From Acidobacteriota bacterium (GTDB lineage: Bacteria > Acidobacteriota > Terriglobia > Terriglobales > Acidobacteriaceae), in NCBI GenBank assembly GCA_018268895.1, contig JAFDVP010000001.1, positions 1,364,001 through 1,428,000 of the forward strand: DNA of 64,000 bases, written 5' to 3'. The translations under genes and the position numbers were made by a program. Numbering within the stretch: position 1 is the first letter of the stretch; each line of letters begins with the position of its first letter. This document shows, piece after piece, positions 51,101-60,700 of the stretch. The notes beneath the pieces are model-generated. The model worked only from the letters and a program-made list of their open reading frames with translations, was not told the origin of the DNA and searched no databases.

Positions 51101-54058
51101 GTTGACTGTGGGTGTTGTCGTACCCGAGCTACCGCTTACTACCAGGCTGACTGTAGCAGTCCGTGTCGCGTAGTTGGTCGTATCGGTGGGAGTAAACGTC
51201 GCGTTGAGTGTGCTGGTGCCCGCCGGAAGGACTGTTCCCCCTGCAGGGCTGTACACAAACGATCCGGGCACAGACGCCGTTGCGTTCAACTGTGTTGACG
51301 ACAATGCTGTGCCGTTTGCAATTGCCGACGGAGTTGCCCAGGTAACGACCGGCGTCGCCTTATTCACGACAAGGCTGTCGGAGACCGTCTGCGTCGAGTA
51401 GTTGGCGGTGTCGGTCGGAGTGAAGGTAGCAGACAATGTCTGTGTTCCAGCGGTCAGAACAGTGCCGATTGCCGGGCTATAGGTGAAGCTTCCCGGGACT
51501 GACGCGCTTGCATTCAACTGCGTTGCCGATAGGGCCGTGCCATAGGTAATCGCCGCCGGGTTTGGCCAACTGATCGATGCCGACCCGTTGCCAACCGTGA
51601 GGCTCACGGTCTTGGTCGTGCTGTTGTAATTTGCTGAGTCGGTCGGCGTGAACAGCGCGCTCAGTGTGCTTGTTCCCGTAGCGGGGGTACTTCCCGCCGC
51701 AGGTGTATAGGCAAAGTTTCCGGGGACAGAGGATGTCGCGTTGAGCTGGGTCGTGGACAGTGTCGTCCCATAAGCAATGGATGCTGGGTTTGCCCAGGTA
51801 ATGACCGGCGTCGCCTTGTTGACGATGAGATTCACGGTCGAGGTCTGCGTCGCATAAGAGCTGTCATTTGGCGTAAACGTTACAGAGAGCGCCCGGGTTC
51901 CCGCATCGAGAACAGTCCCCGAAGCTGGGCTGTAGCTGAAGGCGCCTGGAATGGAGGCCGTTGCATTCAATTGTGTAGAAGAGAGGGCCGTGCCATAGGT
52001 GATTGCATTCGGGGTTGCCCAGGTGACTTGCGATGCTCCGCCATTTACCTTGAGTGTGACCGACTGCGTTGCATTGATGTAATTACTCGTGTCCGACGGC
52101 GCAAAGGTTACGGACAGGGTTTGGTTACCGGCGCTTAAAGTCGTTCCCGCAGCGGGAGTGTAAGTAAAGCTACCAGCAATCGGAGCAGTTGCATTCAACT
52201 GCGTGGACGATAGAGCCGTGCCATATGCAATTGCTGCTGGAGTCGCCCAGCTAATCACAGGAGTTGCTTTATTGACCTGAAGACTTACTGTCGCTATTGA
52301 AGTGGAGTAGGTCGCCGTGTCGTTTGGAGTAAACGTCACGCTCAGCGTATCGGTGCCCGCCGCGGGTATGGCTCCCGCCGCCGGACTGTATGTGAAAGTG
52401 CCAGGAATTGAGGCGCTCGCATTCAACTGCGATGCAGAGAGGGCCGTGCCATAGACGATCGGCGCAGGAGTTGCCCACGTGATTGCACTGCTCCCCTTAT
52501 TCACAACCAGGGTAACGGTTGCAGTTGCCGTCGAATAGGTCGTGGTGTCTGTGGGGGTAAACGTTACGCTCAAAGTATCGTTACCGGCGGTGGGCACGGC
52601 TCCAAGCGCGGGGCTGTAACTGAAGGTGCCCGGGACTGAGGCGACTGCATTCAACTGTGCCGTCGAAAGGGCTGTTCCATAACTAATCGGCGCAGGGGTA
52701 TGCCATGTGATCGTTGGGGTCTGCTGCTGTCCCTGCCCAACCTTAACGCTTACGGATTTCGACGCATTTGTATAGTTCCCGGAGTCCTTCGGTGTAAATA
52801 CGGCCGAAAGATTGGTCGTGCCCGCAGAAAGCACCGTTCCTGCCGAGGGAGTGTATGCGAAGCTTCCCACAGTGCTGGCAGTCGCATTCAACTGCGCGGA
52901 TGAAAGCGCAGTGCCTGCACTAATTGAAGATGGTGTCCAATTGACGGCTGGTGTTGCCTTGTTCACCACAAGGGTTGCCGATGCCGACTTGCTGTTGTAA
53001 CGAGAGGTGTCACTAGGCGTGAAGTTTACGGTCAGCGTATTCAAGCCAGCGGAAAGCACGGTGCCGACTGCAGGAGTGTAGGTAAACGTTCCGGGCACTG
53101 AAGCCGTTGCATTCAACTGCGCGGCTGAAAGCTGAGTTCCGTATACAACAGCAGCAGGCGTCGACCAGCTAACTACAGGATCAACGGTCGCAATGATTGC
53201 TCCAGCCGTTGCACCAAATAATGTCCAGTCCACAGGCGAAGCGGAGAGCGTGGGCTGGAATGGCAGCACCGACGCCAGGTTGTAGATCGCATCGACATTG
53301 TTCGTCGGATGAAGAGCAATGTTCAGAATTGCCGCAATCGTATTTGCCGGAGCAGACGAACCCGTCGTGGTCGCAGCCGCGAAGAAGGCACTGCAAGCCT
53401 TCGAATTTGTAGCGGAATTGACGCAGGTTGCAAGTGAGTCTGCCAGCGAATTCAACTTTTTGTAGACAGGGCTTGAAGAGTTCGCGTCTCCGGTGGTCAA
53501 ATTCGCAAGCGTGCCAGCCGCTGAATAAGCGGCTGCAACCGTCGCGGCATCGCCGCTGCTCGACGCCACATCAAAGGTGTTGGGGTTCATGAATTGCGCC
53601 AGCGCATAGACTGAAGCAATCGTTGTCACCTCATTGATATAGATACGGGTCTTCGAAGTCAGCTTGCTACAGGTGCCAATATCCGACATCAGCGCGAGGC
53701 TGCTGTTACTTCCGCCACCAGGATTGCCCCCGGTCGCAACCACATAGATCTGGTCCGAACCGTTGATGCACTTGAAATTCGATGGCAACGAAAATGCGCC
53801 GCTGACGCTGGTCGAAATCTTCGCAGTCGACATTTGCGTCGCAGAGGTGTTGCTGCCCTTTGTGCTCGCCGCGAAGAATCGAATCGCAGCACCAGAGACT
53901 GGCTGCAGTCCACCTTGTACGCTTCCCTGCATCTCCAGGGAATCTGCTGCAGTGCCAAGCACACCGCTTCCGCAACCTGCAATAAAGATGGAAGAAACAC
54001 CTGCTGCAAGGAGCACAAATCGGCTGAATTTAGTACGGGGGGAGGTAGTTTTGATCAC
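48149..54058 (-). CDS. Giant surface lipoprotein: 12 Ig-like repeats fused to a glycoside hydrolase-like domain
   Basis: 1969 aa from GTG 54058, or 1983 aa from GTG 54100. The 54058 start is preferred because it gives a clean lipoprotein signal ending LLAAGVSSIFIAGC. Residues up to about 290 form an N-terminal domain (IRFFAASTKGSNTSATQ, then a helical section). Twelve Ig-like repeats of about 75-80 aa follow, each with the pattern W-x-x-P-x-x-I-x-Y-G-T-x-L-S-x-x-Q-L-N-A and F-T-P-x-D. The last ~750 aa match the GH-like protein at 39250-41676 along its length, including LELGNEQWN and KLVIYEVNLG (probable catalytic Glu pair). The repeats probably form a stalk that holds the enzyme away from the outer membrane. 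This architecture suits cell-surface glycan processing or adhesion; direct function is unknown. Confidence 0.85.
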   Translation of the reverse strand: MIKTTSPRTKFSRFVLLAAGVSSIFIAGCGSGVLGTAADSLEMQGSVQGGLQPVSGAAIRFFAASTKGSNTSATQMSTAKISTSVSGAFSLPSNFKCINGSDQIYVVATGGNPGGGSNSSLALMSDIGTCSKLTSKTRIYINEVTTIASVYALAQFMNPNTFDVASSSGDAATVAAAYSAAGTLANLTTGDANSSSPVYKKLNSLADSLATCVNSATNSKACSAFFAAATTTGSSAPANTIAAILNIALHPTNNVDAIYNLASVLPFQPTLSASPVDWTLFGATAGAIIATVDPVVSWSTPAAVVYGTQLSAAQLNATASVPGTFTYTPAVGTVLSAGLNTLTVNFTPSDTSRYNSKSASATLVVNKATPAVNWTPSSISAGTALSSAQLNATASTVGSFAYTPSAGTVLSAGTTNLSAVFTPKDSGNYTNASKSVSVKVGQGQQQTPTITWHTPAPISYGTALSTAQLNAVASVPGTFSYSPALGAVPTAGNDTLSVTFTPTDTTTYSTATATVTLVVNKGSSAITWATPAPIVYGTALSASQLNASASIPGTFTYSPAAGAIPAAGTDTLSVTFTPNDTATYSTSIATVSLQVNKATPVISWATPAAIAYGTALSSTQLNATAPIAGSFTYTPAAGTTLSAGNQTLSVTFAPSDTSNYINATQSVTLKVNGGASQVTWATPNAITYGTALSSTQLNATASIPGAFSYSPASGTVLDAGTRALSVTFTPNDSSYATQTSTVNLIVNKATPVITWANPASIAYGTTLSTTQLNATSSVPGNFAYTPAAGSTPATGTSTLSALFTPTDSANYNSTTKTVSLTVGNGSASISWPNPAAITYGTALSATQLNASASVPGSFTYSPAIGTVLTAGTQTLSATFTPTDTANYSTQTVSDSLVVNKATPVVTWATPSAIANGTALSSTQLNATASVPGSFVYSPAGGTVLPAGTSTLNATFTPTDTTNYATRTATVSLVVSGSSGTTTPTVNWSNPVAITYGTALSSTQLNATASVPGAFSYSPAAGTVLAAGTRTLSVTFTPTDTTYSPITASVTVVVNKANPTITWATPAAISYGTALSSSQLNATASVPGTLTYSPALGTVLGTGTTTLSVSFNPTDASYATATATVALVVNKLVPTVTWATPAAIASGTALSATQLNATASVPGSFVYSPALGTILSGGTNTLNVTFTPTDTAHYSTATASVSLSVTGGSSSSVTNIAIGTTVVQTGMKRLGMNISGQSYYDSGQMLRNLVFRNPGFEGELWQTILKCAAVTATSCTDTNTWAQWPANFVQGASYEFIYGGASGQTGTVTSSTAATSSQGVTINFAQGSKTPKVGDFVVVKMSVPGNPQAGWWSSVSGGATLSPEYSDLSPNTVGKQALRVTAAGSGQSADISSYFDSYAGRSFIQLNGNYKVAFRAKGAGGSNQLSVTFQRLTSSSSGVFLSQTVSLGSSWQDYSYTVSANETGNAIGTVKLAFDVAGANVLLDDVSITPVAVSSGNLSPFRDEVVNTLKDLHPGVLRYWDSETSGSTIDNLIAPAFARQRAGFSMQTNVAEDVTLGLHEFLQLCQTVGAEPYFDMPAGMSPTEAKNLVEYLGGDSSTPYGAKRAALGQAAPWTSVFPVIHLELGNEQWNSAVFHGEAIDDPVAYGQRAAAVYAGAKASSGYNASSFNLVLGSWAGVPWWTQQEAANSANFDSVSVAPYIFDSLNDTSSNEAIFGPMLAQPEMIDSVSTGYMYQQAQAAKAAGTKLVIYEVNLGAQTGTADQATVNAVMGSVAGGLAVAEHMLLMARDLGITTQNLFALPGYNNMFTNTASGGSESVPLFGSVIDMGGQTNLRRPNFLAEQLANTAIMPTILATTLSGANPTWNQALSSNDSIQLNGAHEIQTFAFTDGGNNRSVIMFNLSRTTARPVTFSGANIPTGTVNVGQLTSANLTDNNETSGNVKITNSTLSNFQPSTSYSLPPFSMTVFTWQQ
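50446..53179 (-). repeat. Twelve in-frame ~225-240 bp repeats encoding Ig-like domains
   Basis: Within the giant lipoprotein gene, about 2.7 kb consists of twelve diverged tandem copies of a unit of 225-240 bp. Every copy encodes a phrase like YGTALSSTQLNATASVPG followed by FTPTDT. Copies are similar but not identical, so the array is old or under selection, not a recent expansion. Some neighbouring units share longer identical stretches, which makes copy-number change and assembly error possible here. Confidence 0.9.
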
Positions 54059-54155
54059 CAGAAACTCGCTTTTGTTCGACAAATGGCGTTGGAGATACAC
54101 CTCGGGCTATAGAGGTCATCTGCTGGAAAGAGCAACCAGGGGCTGTGGGAACGAC

Positions 54156-54428
54156 TTACTGGGACAAGACCCGTTCCGGAGTTTCTCTTAGAGCTCCGGT
54201 GACCGACAGCAACTTGTGGGCATGATCCAGAAGGGACCAGCCGCTACCGTTACTGGTGCAAGATCCGAGGTTTTCCTGTGGGACAGAGAGGCGTGCAAAG
54301 CCGTCAACAACATCTGAAAGTTGCCGAATCAACTCGGTTGAATCCGTACGATTCACAACTCCATAACAATTTCTTGTGCCGTTTGCTTCGCCTGATGCAG
54401 TGACTGTGTGGCTGGCCGGTTCCATCAT
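54156..54428 (-). CDS. Small protein of unknown function (90 aa)
   Basis: A 90-codon minus-strand frame starting ATG-ATG at 54428, with GAGAGG (54438-54443) 9 bases upstream, a good Shine-Dalgarno. It ends 55-97 bp before the giant lipoprotein start on the same strand, so the two could share a transcript. The protein is soluble and not obviously membrane-bound or exported. Its central helix (STELIRQLSDVVDGFARLS) and a second (SLLDHAHKLLSVTGALRE) suggest a small helical protein. I do not recognise the family. Confidence 0.45.
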   Translation of the reverse strand: MMEPASHTVTASGEANGTRNCYGVVNRTDSTELIRQLSDVVDGFARLSVPQENLGSCTSNGSGWSLLDHAHKLLSVTGALRETPERVLSQ

Positions 54429-54970
54429 CGCTTATTACCTCTCGGGTTTGGTTCACCAAGGACCAATGAAGCATCGCTTACAGAACTGCAAAATCAAGAC
54501 AGTGTTCCAGACGTTGCTCTTGGCACCAACTGTAGAGTCCGAGATATCGCTGAACCATCCCACGAAAGTGGGAACGGAAAGCAAAATGGAAAGCTTTGCA
54601 TTTCGTACAACTTAGATTGGCCGTTTTGCTATCGAAAAAAAACGTGTATTGGAAAGTTAGTGTGAATAAGTCAGAAAAATAATTGACCGCAAATTCCCGC
54701 AGGAACTTTCCACGCAGGCGAGGGGGTGCTCAAAAATAATAGATTTGAGAAACTGTTAACTATCTGTGCAATCTCAATGCCAAATCAGCTAAGACTGTCT
54801 CGTGCAGATATTTGCACTGCGTGGCCTGATGATTTCCACAAACAATGGAGACATTCGCGAAGAACTTTTTCCCCGACGAAGCGCAATTCTTACTCCATAA
54901 CCATCCATCTGACTAAAAAAATGGCAGAAATATGTCACAACATTCCCGCAGCGTGTCTATTCTCTGAAGA
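54429..54970. other. 542-bp gap between the small ORF and the efflux operon end
   Basis: No convincing gene. It is more AT-rich than its surroundings and probably contains the promoter for the 90-aa frame and the giant lipoprotein gene. One notable element is a 6-bp hairpin TCCCAC-GAAA-GTGGGA at 54558-54573 with a GNRA tetraloop; its role is unclear. No obvious terminator for the efflux operon was seen. Confidence 0.4.
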
Positions 54971-56458
54971 TCAAGGATGTTGGGGAAGCTGGCTCGAATT
55001 CCAGCCGCCACCTAATGCCTTAACCAGCAGAACACTGGCCTCCAACCGGCGCCGCGTGATGTCGATGTCGTTGCGCTCATTCTGCAATAAAGCCGTCTGC
55101 CAGGTAATGACCTGCAGATAGGTATCGACGCCGCCTTCGTAGCGGGTATTGAAAAGATCGAGAGATTGCTGTGCGGCAGAAGTTGCAAGACGTTGCTGGT
55201 CGGCTTCCACCTCGAGCCGGCGCAATGTGTTCAGATTGTCCTCGACCTGCTGGAAGGCCGTGAATGTGGTCTGGCGGTATTCAGCGACAGTGGAGTCGTA
55301 TTGTGCCAAAGCAATATCCGATGTCGCTCTGCGACGTCCGTGGTCGAACAAGGTCTGAGACAGCCCCGGACCTACGGCGAAGAAGCGGCTCGGCCATGTA
55401 AACCAATTGATGACAGACGTGCCAGTGAACCCCGCCACGGCAGAAAGTGACAACGTTGGGTAAAAGGCGGCCTTCGCAATACCGATCTGCTCATTTGCAG
55501 CAGCCATACGGCGTTCTTCCGCGGCAATATCTGGCCGTCGCTCTAAGAGAGCGGATGGCAACATCCCCGGTATTGCGGGGAGTACTGGTGTGTCTACGGT
55601 AACAGGTGCCTTCGATAACGAGAGTTCACTGGGAGCTTTGCCAACCAGCACTGCAATTGCATGTTCATAGTCTGCGCGTTGTATATCAACGTCAGTCGCT
55701 TGAACCTGTGCTGTCTGGAGTAGCGTGCGGGCCTGCGTGACGTCTGACAACGGCGCAGCTCCTCCGTCGTAGCGGTCCTCCGTCAACTTTAGGGCGTTTT
55801 TGTATGCCAGAACGGTATCGTCGAGCAGCTTCCGTTGAGCATCGGCAGACCGCAGATTGAAGTAGTCGATGGCCAGCTCTGCATGCAGTGAAAGTTTAGC
55901 CGACTCCAGATCGGCAGCAGATGCCTGGGCAGTCTCCGTAGCCTGAGTAATGCTGCGGCGCACCCTTCCCCAAAGATCGATCTCATAGTTCAAATCGAAG
56001 GGAAGAGTGAAATCACCAGCCCCATCAATCGCAAGCGAGCGATTGAAATACGGTTGATTCACAGAATTCCGAACTACACCAATGCTCGGGACAGTGGCTA
56101 CCGTTGGCGCTTTGGATGCGCGATAGAAGTGAATTGCCGCACGAGCCGCACGGAAGTTCGCCTCGGCCTGTTTCAACGTCTGGTTTGCCGGCTCAATCTC
56201 GGCTTCCAAATCGTTCAACCGCGCATCGTTAAAAAGAGTCCACCAGTCCCCTTTCAACTGCGAATCGTTTGGCTGAGCCCTCTTCCAGCCAGAATCTTTG
56301 AAATTTTCAGGCAGAGGTTCTTTGAACTCGGGGGCAGTTGGCGCCGCAGGACGAGCATACTGTGGGCCAACGCGGCATCCAGCGATCGCAGAAATTAAGG
56401 GAATCGTCAATATTGCTATCAATCGTTTCCCCACGGGCTGCCAGAATCTTTCCTTCAT
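54971..56458 (-). CDS. RND efflux outer-membrane lipoprotein (NodT/OprM family)
   Basis: 495 aa. The N-terminal lipoprotein signal has the lipobox IAGC at about residue 28, followed by RVGPQYARPAAP, the usual NodT-family opening. Two outer-membrane-efflux repeats follow: the first with GDWWTLFNDARLNDLEAEIE, the second with ALLERRPDIAAEERRMAAAN, plus PTLSLSAVAGFTG and the C-terminal LFNTRYEGGVDTYLQVITWQ. As a trimer it should form the outer-membrane channel and periplasmic tunnel. Its start overlaps the MFP stop by 4 bp (56455-56458), the last gene of the tripartite operon. Confidence 0.95.
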   Translation of the reverse strand: MKERFWQPVGKRLIAILTIPLISAIAGCRVGPQYARPAAPTAPEFKEPLPENFKDSGWKRAQPNDSQLKGDWWTLFNDARLNDLEAEIEPANQTLKQAEANFRAARAAIHFYRASKAPTVATVPSIGVVRNSVNQPYFNRSLAIDGAGDFTLPFDLNYEIDLWGRVRRSITQATETAQASAADLESAKLSLHAELAIDYFNLRSADAQRKLLDDTVLAYKNALKLTEDRYDGGAAPLSDVTQARTLLQTAQVQATDVDIQRADYEHAIAVLVGKAPSELSLSKAPVTVDTPVLPAIPGMLPSALLERRPDIAAEERRMAAANEQIGIAKAAFYPTLSLSAVAGFTGTSVINWFTWPSRFFAVGPGLSQTLFDHGRRRATSDIALAQYDSTVAEYRQTTFTAFQQVEDNLNTLRRLEVEADQQRLATSAAQQSLDLFNTRYEGGVDTYLQVITWQTALLQNERNDIDITRRRLEASVLLVKALGGGWNSSQLPQHP

Positions 56459-57702
56459 GGCTTCCCTTTCGCTGCCACATCTTCCGATCTGACTTCCATT
56501 CCACTTGTCAGTGAGTCAGACGGATCAAGAACGATTTTGTCCGAGGGAGTTAATCCGGAGACGACCTCAAGAGTATTTCCGTAGTCATGGCCGATCGTCA
56601 CTGGAACCAGGTCAACATGGTTGTTACGGACAACTCCCACTCGTAAACCTTCTGAGCGGAAGAGTAGTGTGTTTGATGGAACTGTTACCGTATCCATTTC
56701 CGCAGGTAATCCAAAGTGAACGAAGACATACGCCCCCGGGCGCAGAAGATTCTTGGAATTGTCGATGTCGACTTCGACATTGAGTGTGCGCGTAGCATGA
56801 TCGATCGCGTTGGCATTTCGCACGATCTTTCCTGAAATCTTCAATTCAGGACTAGAATCCTGCGTCACGTACGCATTGTCGCCATCACGAATCGAATCTG
56901 CATAAACCTCGGGCACCGCAACATAGACTCTCAGTTTTCCGACAGCGGCGAGATGAAACAGTTCTCGCGGGCTATTGGAGCCGGAACCTGCCTGAATCAG
57001 ATCTCCTATATCGGTATTGCGCGCCGTTATGATTCCGTCGAAAGGAGCAACGATCCTCTCATAGCTCTGAAGTTGCTCCAGCCTTCGGACATTGGCCTTG
57101 CTCGCATCGACTGCCGCCTGCGCTGCAATATAGTTACTGCGAGCCTGGTCTGCTTCCTGTTGAGAGACCGCGTGTTTAGCGAGCAGACTTTGCCAACGGC
57201 TACTGGTAACTCCGGCCAGCTCCATGTTGGCCTGTATCCTCTCGAGTTCAGCACGGGATTGCTGAAGCTGCTGGTCGACTTCAGGAGTCTCAATCTCTGC
57301 GAGCAACTGCCCCCTGCGAACATGAGAGCCTATGTCGAAATACCACTTCTTCAGGTATCCGTTCGTACGCGAATAGATCGGCGTTTCGGTAAATGCCTGC
57401 ACATTTCCAGGCAGAACCAGGTCCTGCGATGCAGAGCCGACAGTTGGGCGAACTACGCGAACGCTCATAATGGCCGATTCTTCCGTTGCACGCTCCAGCT
57501 TCTTCTCGGCAACCGATCGAATACGCAGTCCATAAGCAATGGCAAACAGCAAAGCAATTGCGAACAGAATAAGCAGAACCTTACCTTTGCCAGAACCCGG
57601 CGTCACAACCCCGGTATGAGTCTGGGCCGGATTGGCGTGAACAGTCTCTTCGCTCCCGCTCAAGGTTTTCCCGGATTGATGCTCTTCGTTGCCAGCGGTC
57701 AT
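56455..57702 (-). CDS. RND efflux periplasmic adaptor (HlyD/AcrA-type membrane fusion protein)
   Basis: 415 aa. An unusually long polar N terminus of about 40 residues (NEEHQSGKTLSGSEETVHAN) precedes one membrane anchor (KVLLILFAIALLFAIAYGL). Then come a barrel-sandwich hybrid (PVYSRT-like TPIYSRTNGYLKKWYFDIG and HVRRGQLLAEIETPEVDQQL), an alpha-hairpin (about 138-210), the second half of the lipoyl domain (IVAPFDGIITARNTDIGDLI) and beta-barrel/MP domains. It joins the permease and outer-membrane channel. It overlaps the permease stop and the OMF start by 4 bp each, so the three genes are translationally coupled. Confidence 0.95.
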   Translation of the reverse strand: MTAGNEEHQSGKTLSGSEETVHANPAQTHTGVVTPGSGKGKVLLILFAIALLFAIAYGLRIRSVAEKKLERATEESAIMSVRVVRPTVGSASQDLVLPGNVQAFTETPIYSRTNGYLKKWYFDIGSHVRRGQLLAEIETPEVDQQLQQSRAELERIQANMELAGVTSSRWQSLLAKHAVSQQEADQARSNYIAAQAAVDASKANVRRLEQLQSYERIVAPFDGIITARNTDIGDLIQAGSGSNSPRELFHLAAVGKLRVYVAVPEVYADSIRDGDNAYVTQDSSPELKISGKIVRNANAIDHATRTLNVEVDIDNSKNLLRPGAYVFVHFGLPAEMDTVTVPSNTLLFRSEGLRVGVVRNNHVDLVPVTIGHDYGNTLEVVSGLTPSDKIVLDPSDSLTSGMEVRSEDVAAKGKP

Positions 57703-60700
57703 GCGTGCTCCTCAACTGGATATTTCGCGGTAATGACGCCCTTGTCTCGATTTCTTCCGTGGATCAGTGCAAATACGCTGGGAACAAATACCAGCGTGGC
57801 AACAGTTGCGCATAAGAGCCCCCCGATGACCGCGCGTCCTAACGGAGCATTCTGCTCTCCGCCATCGCCAAGACCCAACGCCATCGGAACCATACCGATA
57901 ATCATGGCTAGTGCCGTCATAATCACAGGTCGAAAGCGAGTTGTGCCAGCCTCAATAGCAGCCTGAACGGCGTCGCCATGGTGCTCCAATTGGCTCTTCG
58001 CGAACGATATAACCAGAATGCTGTTTGCTGTTGCGACGCCCATACACATGATGGCTCCCATTAACGCCGGGACTGATAGTGCCGTACGCGTCAGAAAGAG
58101 AAACAGTACGATACCGGCAAGAGCCGCAGGTAGCGCAGTGATAATGATGAAGGGATCGACCCAGCTCTGAAAGTTCACGACGATCAGTAGATACACAAGG
58201 GCTATCGAGAAGACCAGGCCGCCTAACAGCCCAATATACGAAGTGCGCATCGTCTCGACCTGACCCTTCAATGAAATAAAGGTTCCCCTGGGAAGAGTTT
58301 TTTTGTCGTTCTCCAGTATCTTCTCTACCTGACGGCTGATGGCGCCGAGATCTCTTCCCTGAACATTGCCGTAGATATCCAGAACTCGGCGAATGTTGTA
58401 GTGGTTGACCGTAGCCATCTCTGTTCCCCGATGTACTGAGGCGAGATCGCTCAATATCTCAGGCGTTCCCGTACCAGTAAGCGGTACACCACTTGTCGTC
58501 CGATTGATCGGGATATTCCCGAGGTCCTGCATGGAGCCCATCTTGTATTGTGGAGTCTGTGCAACGATGAAGTAATTGACATGGTTCTTCCAGTTCAGGA
58601 AAAACATCGGCGTCACCTGCATACTCCCGCTAAGAGAGTTCAGTACGCTGGTTGCTACGTCGCGCTGGGTGTAACCTCCCTGCGCCGCCTTCGTGCGGTC
58701 GATAGTAAGTTGCAGTGTTGGATAATCGAACGGCTGCTGAATCCTGAGGTCCGTGAGCCCGGGAACATTCCGTAGCTGAGCAAGTATCTTGTCGGCCTGG
58801 ACCTTGCTTGTGTCCACATCATTTCCTTCTATCTGTATATCGATTGGTGCCGGCACGCCGAAGTTCAGGATTTGCGTCGTGATATCGGCAGGCAGCGTAT
58901 AGAAGGTTGCGTTCGGAAACTTACGCGGGAGTTCGCGCCGCAGATCACTCACGTACTTCGCCGTGGGATGATGACCTTCTTTGAGCGTGACAAAGATATC
59001 GCCATCTGCGGGGTTAATCGACCCGTTAGTAAGGTGCTGCGTATTCATGGTGCTATACGGCAGCCCGATGTTGTCCAGGATGTTGTCAATCTCGGATGAA
59101 GGGATCTCCTTCCGTATCTCCTCCTCGACCAGGTCGAATAGGCGCGCCGTCTCTTCGATCCTAAGCCCGGATACTCCTCTTACATGAAGAACGAACTGAC
59201 CGCTGTCCGTGTCGGGAAAGAAATCCTCTCCCAGGAAAGGTGCGAGGATAAACGCGCCCGTACAGAGCGCAATGAAAATTGGGACGAAGACGCGACGACG
59301 AAGCACCAGTCTCTGCAGAAGGCTGTGATAGCCAGCCCTCATCCGCTCAAAACTTCTCTCAAAGCCATGCTGAAAGCGCGCGAAGAATCCTGTACCAGAC
59401 GCCCCATGACCATGTTCCCGCAGTAAGTACATTGCAAGAGTTGGAACCAGGGTACGGCTCAGAATGTAGCTGGCAAGCATGGCGAAGACGACTGCTTCGG
59501 CCAATGGCACAAATAGATAGCGTGCCACGCCGCCAAGAAAGAACATTGGAAGAAAAACAATACAAATGCAGAGAGTCGAGACCAGCGCCGGAACAGAGAT
59601 CTGGGCTGCTCCCTCAAGAATTGCTTCGCGCAGAGGAAAGCCATCTTCCAGAAATCGTTCGATGTTCTCAATGGTCACAGTGGCATCATCCACCAGAATG
59701 CCGACCGCCAGCGCCAGACCTCCCAGCGTCATCGTATTGATCGTCTCGCCCATCAGGCTGAGAACAATGACTGAGGTAAGGATGGAAAGTGGGATTGAAA
59801 TGGCGATAATAACTGTCGAGCGCCAACTGCCGAGAAAGATCAGGATCATCGCAGCGGTCAACGCAGCCGCAACAATCGCCTCGCGAATTACTCCTTCGAC
59901 AGCACCTCGCACGAAGATGCTTTGATCGGAGAGAGGCGTTATCTTCAATTCCGGCGGCACTGTCGACGACACTCGCGGAAGAATCTTCCGGATTCCGCTT
60001 ACAACATCAAGCGTGGACGCATTCCCATTCTTCAGGACGGATATAAGAACGCCGCGATGCCCGTCCTGTCGCACAACATTTGTCTGTACCTGAAACCCAT
60101 CATTGACGCTGGCAACATCGCGAAGATAAATCGTCGTGCCGTTGACCTGCTTCAGCGGTATATTGGCCAACTCTTCGACCGTCCGAGGAGTTCCATTTGT
60201 CCGCACATCATATTCGGACTGTCCGATTTTGATCGTCCCCGAAGGCATGACGACATTCTGCTGTGCAACGGCATTCAGCAGGTCACCAGGAGCAATTCCC
60301 TTCGACTGCATCGCTGCCTGATCCATCGTTATATTGATCTGTCGTTGTCTGCCTCCGTAGGGCAGTGGAAGCATGGAACCGTTTACCGTAATCAACTGAG
60401 GCCGAATGAAGTTCGTCGAGTAGTCGTTCAACTGCGACTCGGAAAGCCCCTGCCCCGATACGCCTAGCTGCAGAATAGGAACGCTGGAGGCGGAGAAGTT
60501 GATAATCTCCGGCGGCAGGACTCCTGGAGGCAACTGGCGCAGAAGATACTGCGACGCCGCCGTCACCTGTGCATTCGCTGTATCGAGCGAAGCGCCAGGC
60601 TGCAAAAAAATCTTCACCACCGCGACGCCATTATAAGTAGTCGACTCGATGTGTTGTATGTTGTCGACTAGCGTCGTCAGAGCTTTCTCATAAGGCGTCG

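Noticed and set aside
50446..53179. Regular ~230-bp periodicity, considered as a CRISPR-like or satellite array
   Set aside because: Units are long, diverged and all in frame, encoding Ig-like domains; there are no short identical repeats with unique spacers.
54550..54600. GAAA-tetraloop hairpin followed by GGAACGGAAAGC, considered as a c-di-GMP-I (GEMM) riboswitch
   Set aside because: Only loosely like the GEMM core, the second stem is not evident, and no plus-strand gene follows; the region runs into the end of a minus-strand operon.
56953..57966. Plus-strand open frame of 337 codons
   Set aside because: Antisense to the membrane fusion protein and permease; no recognisable domains.
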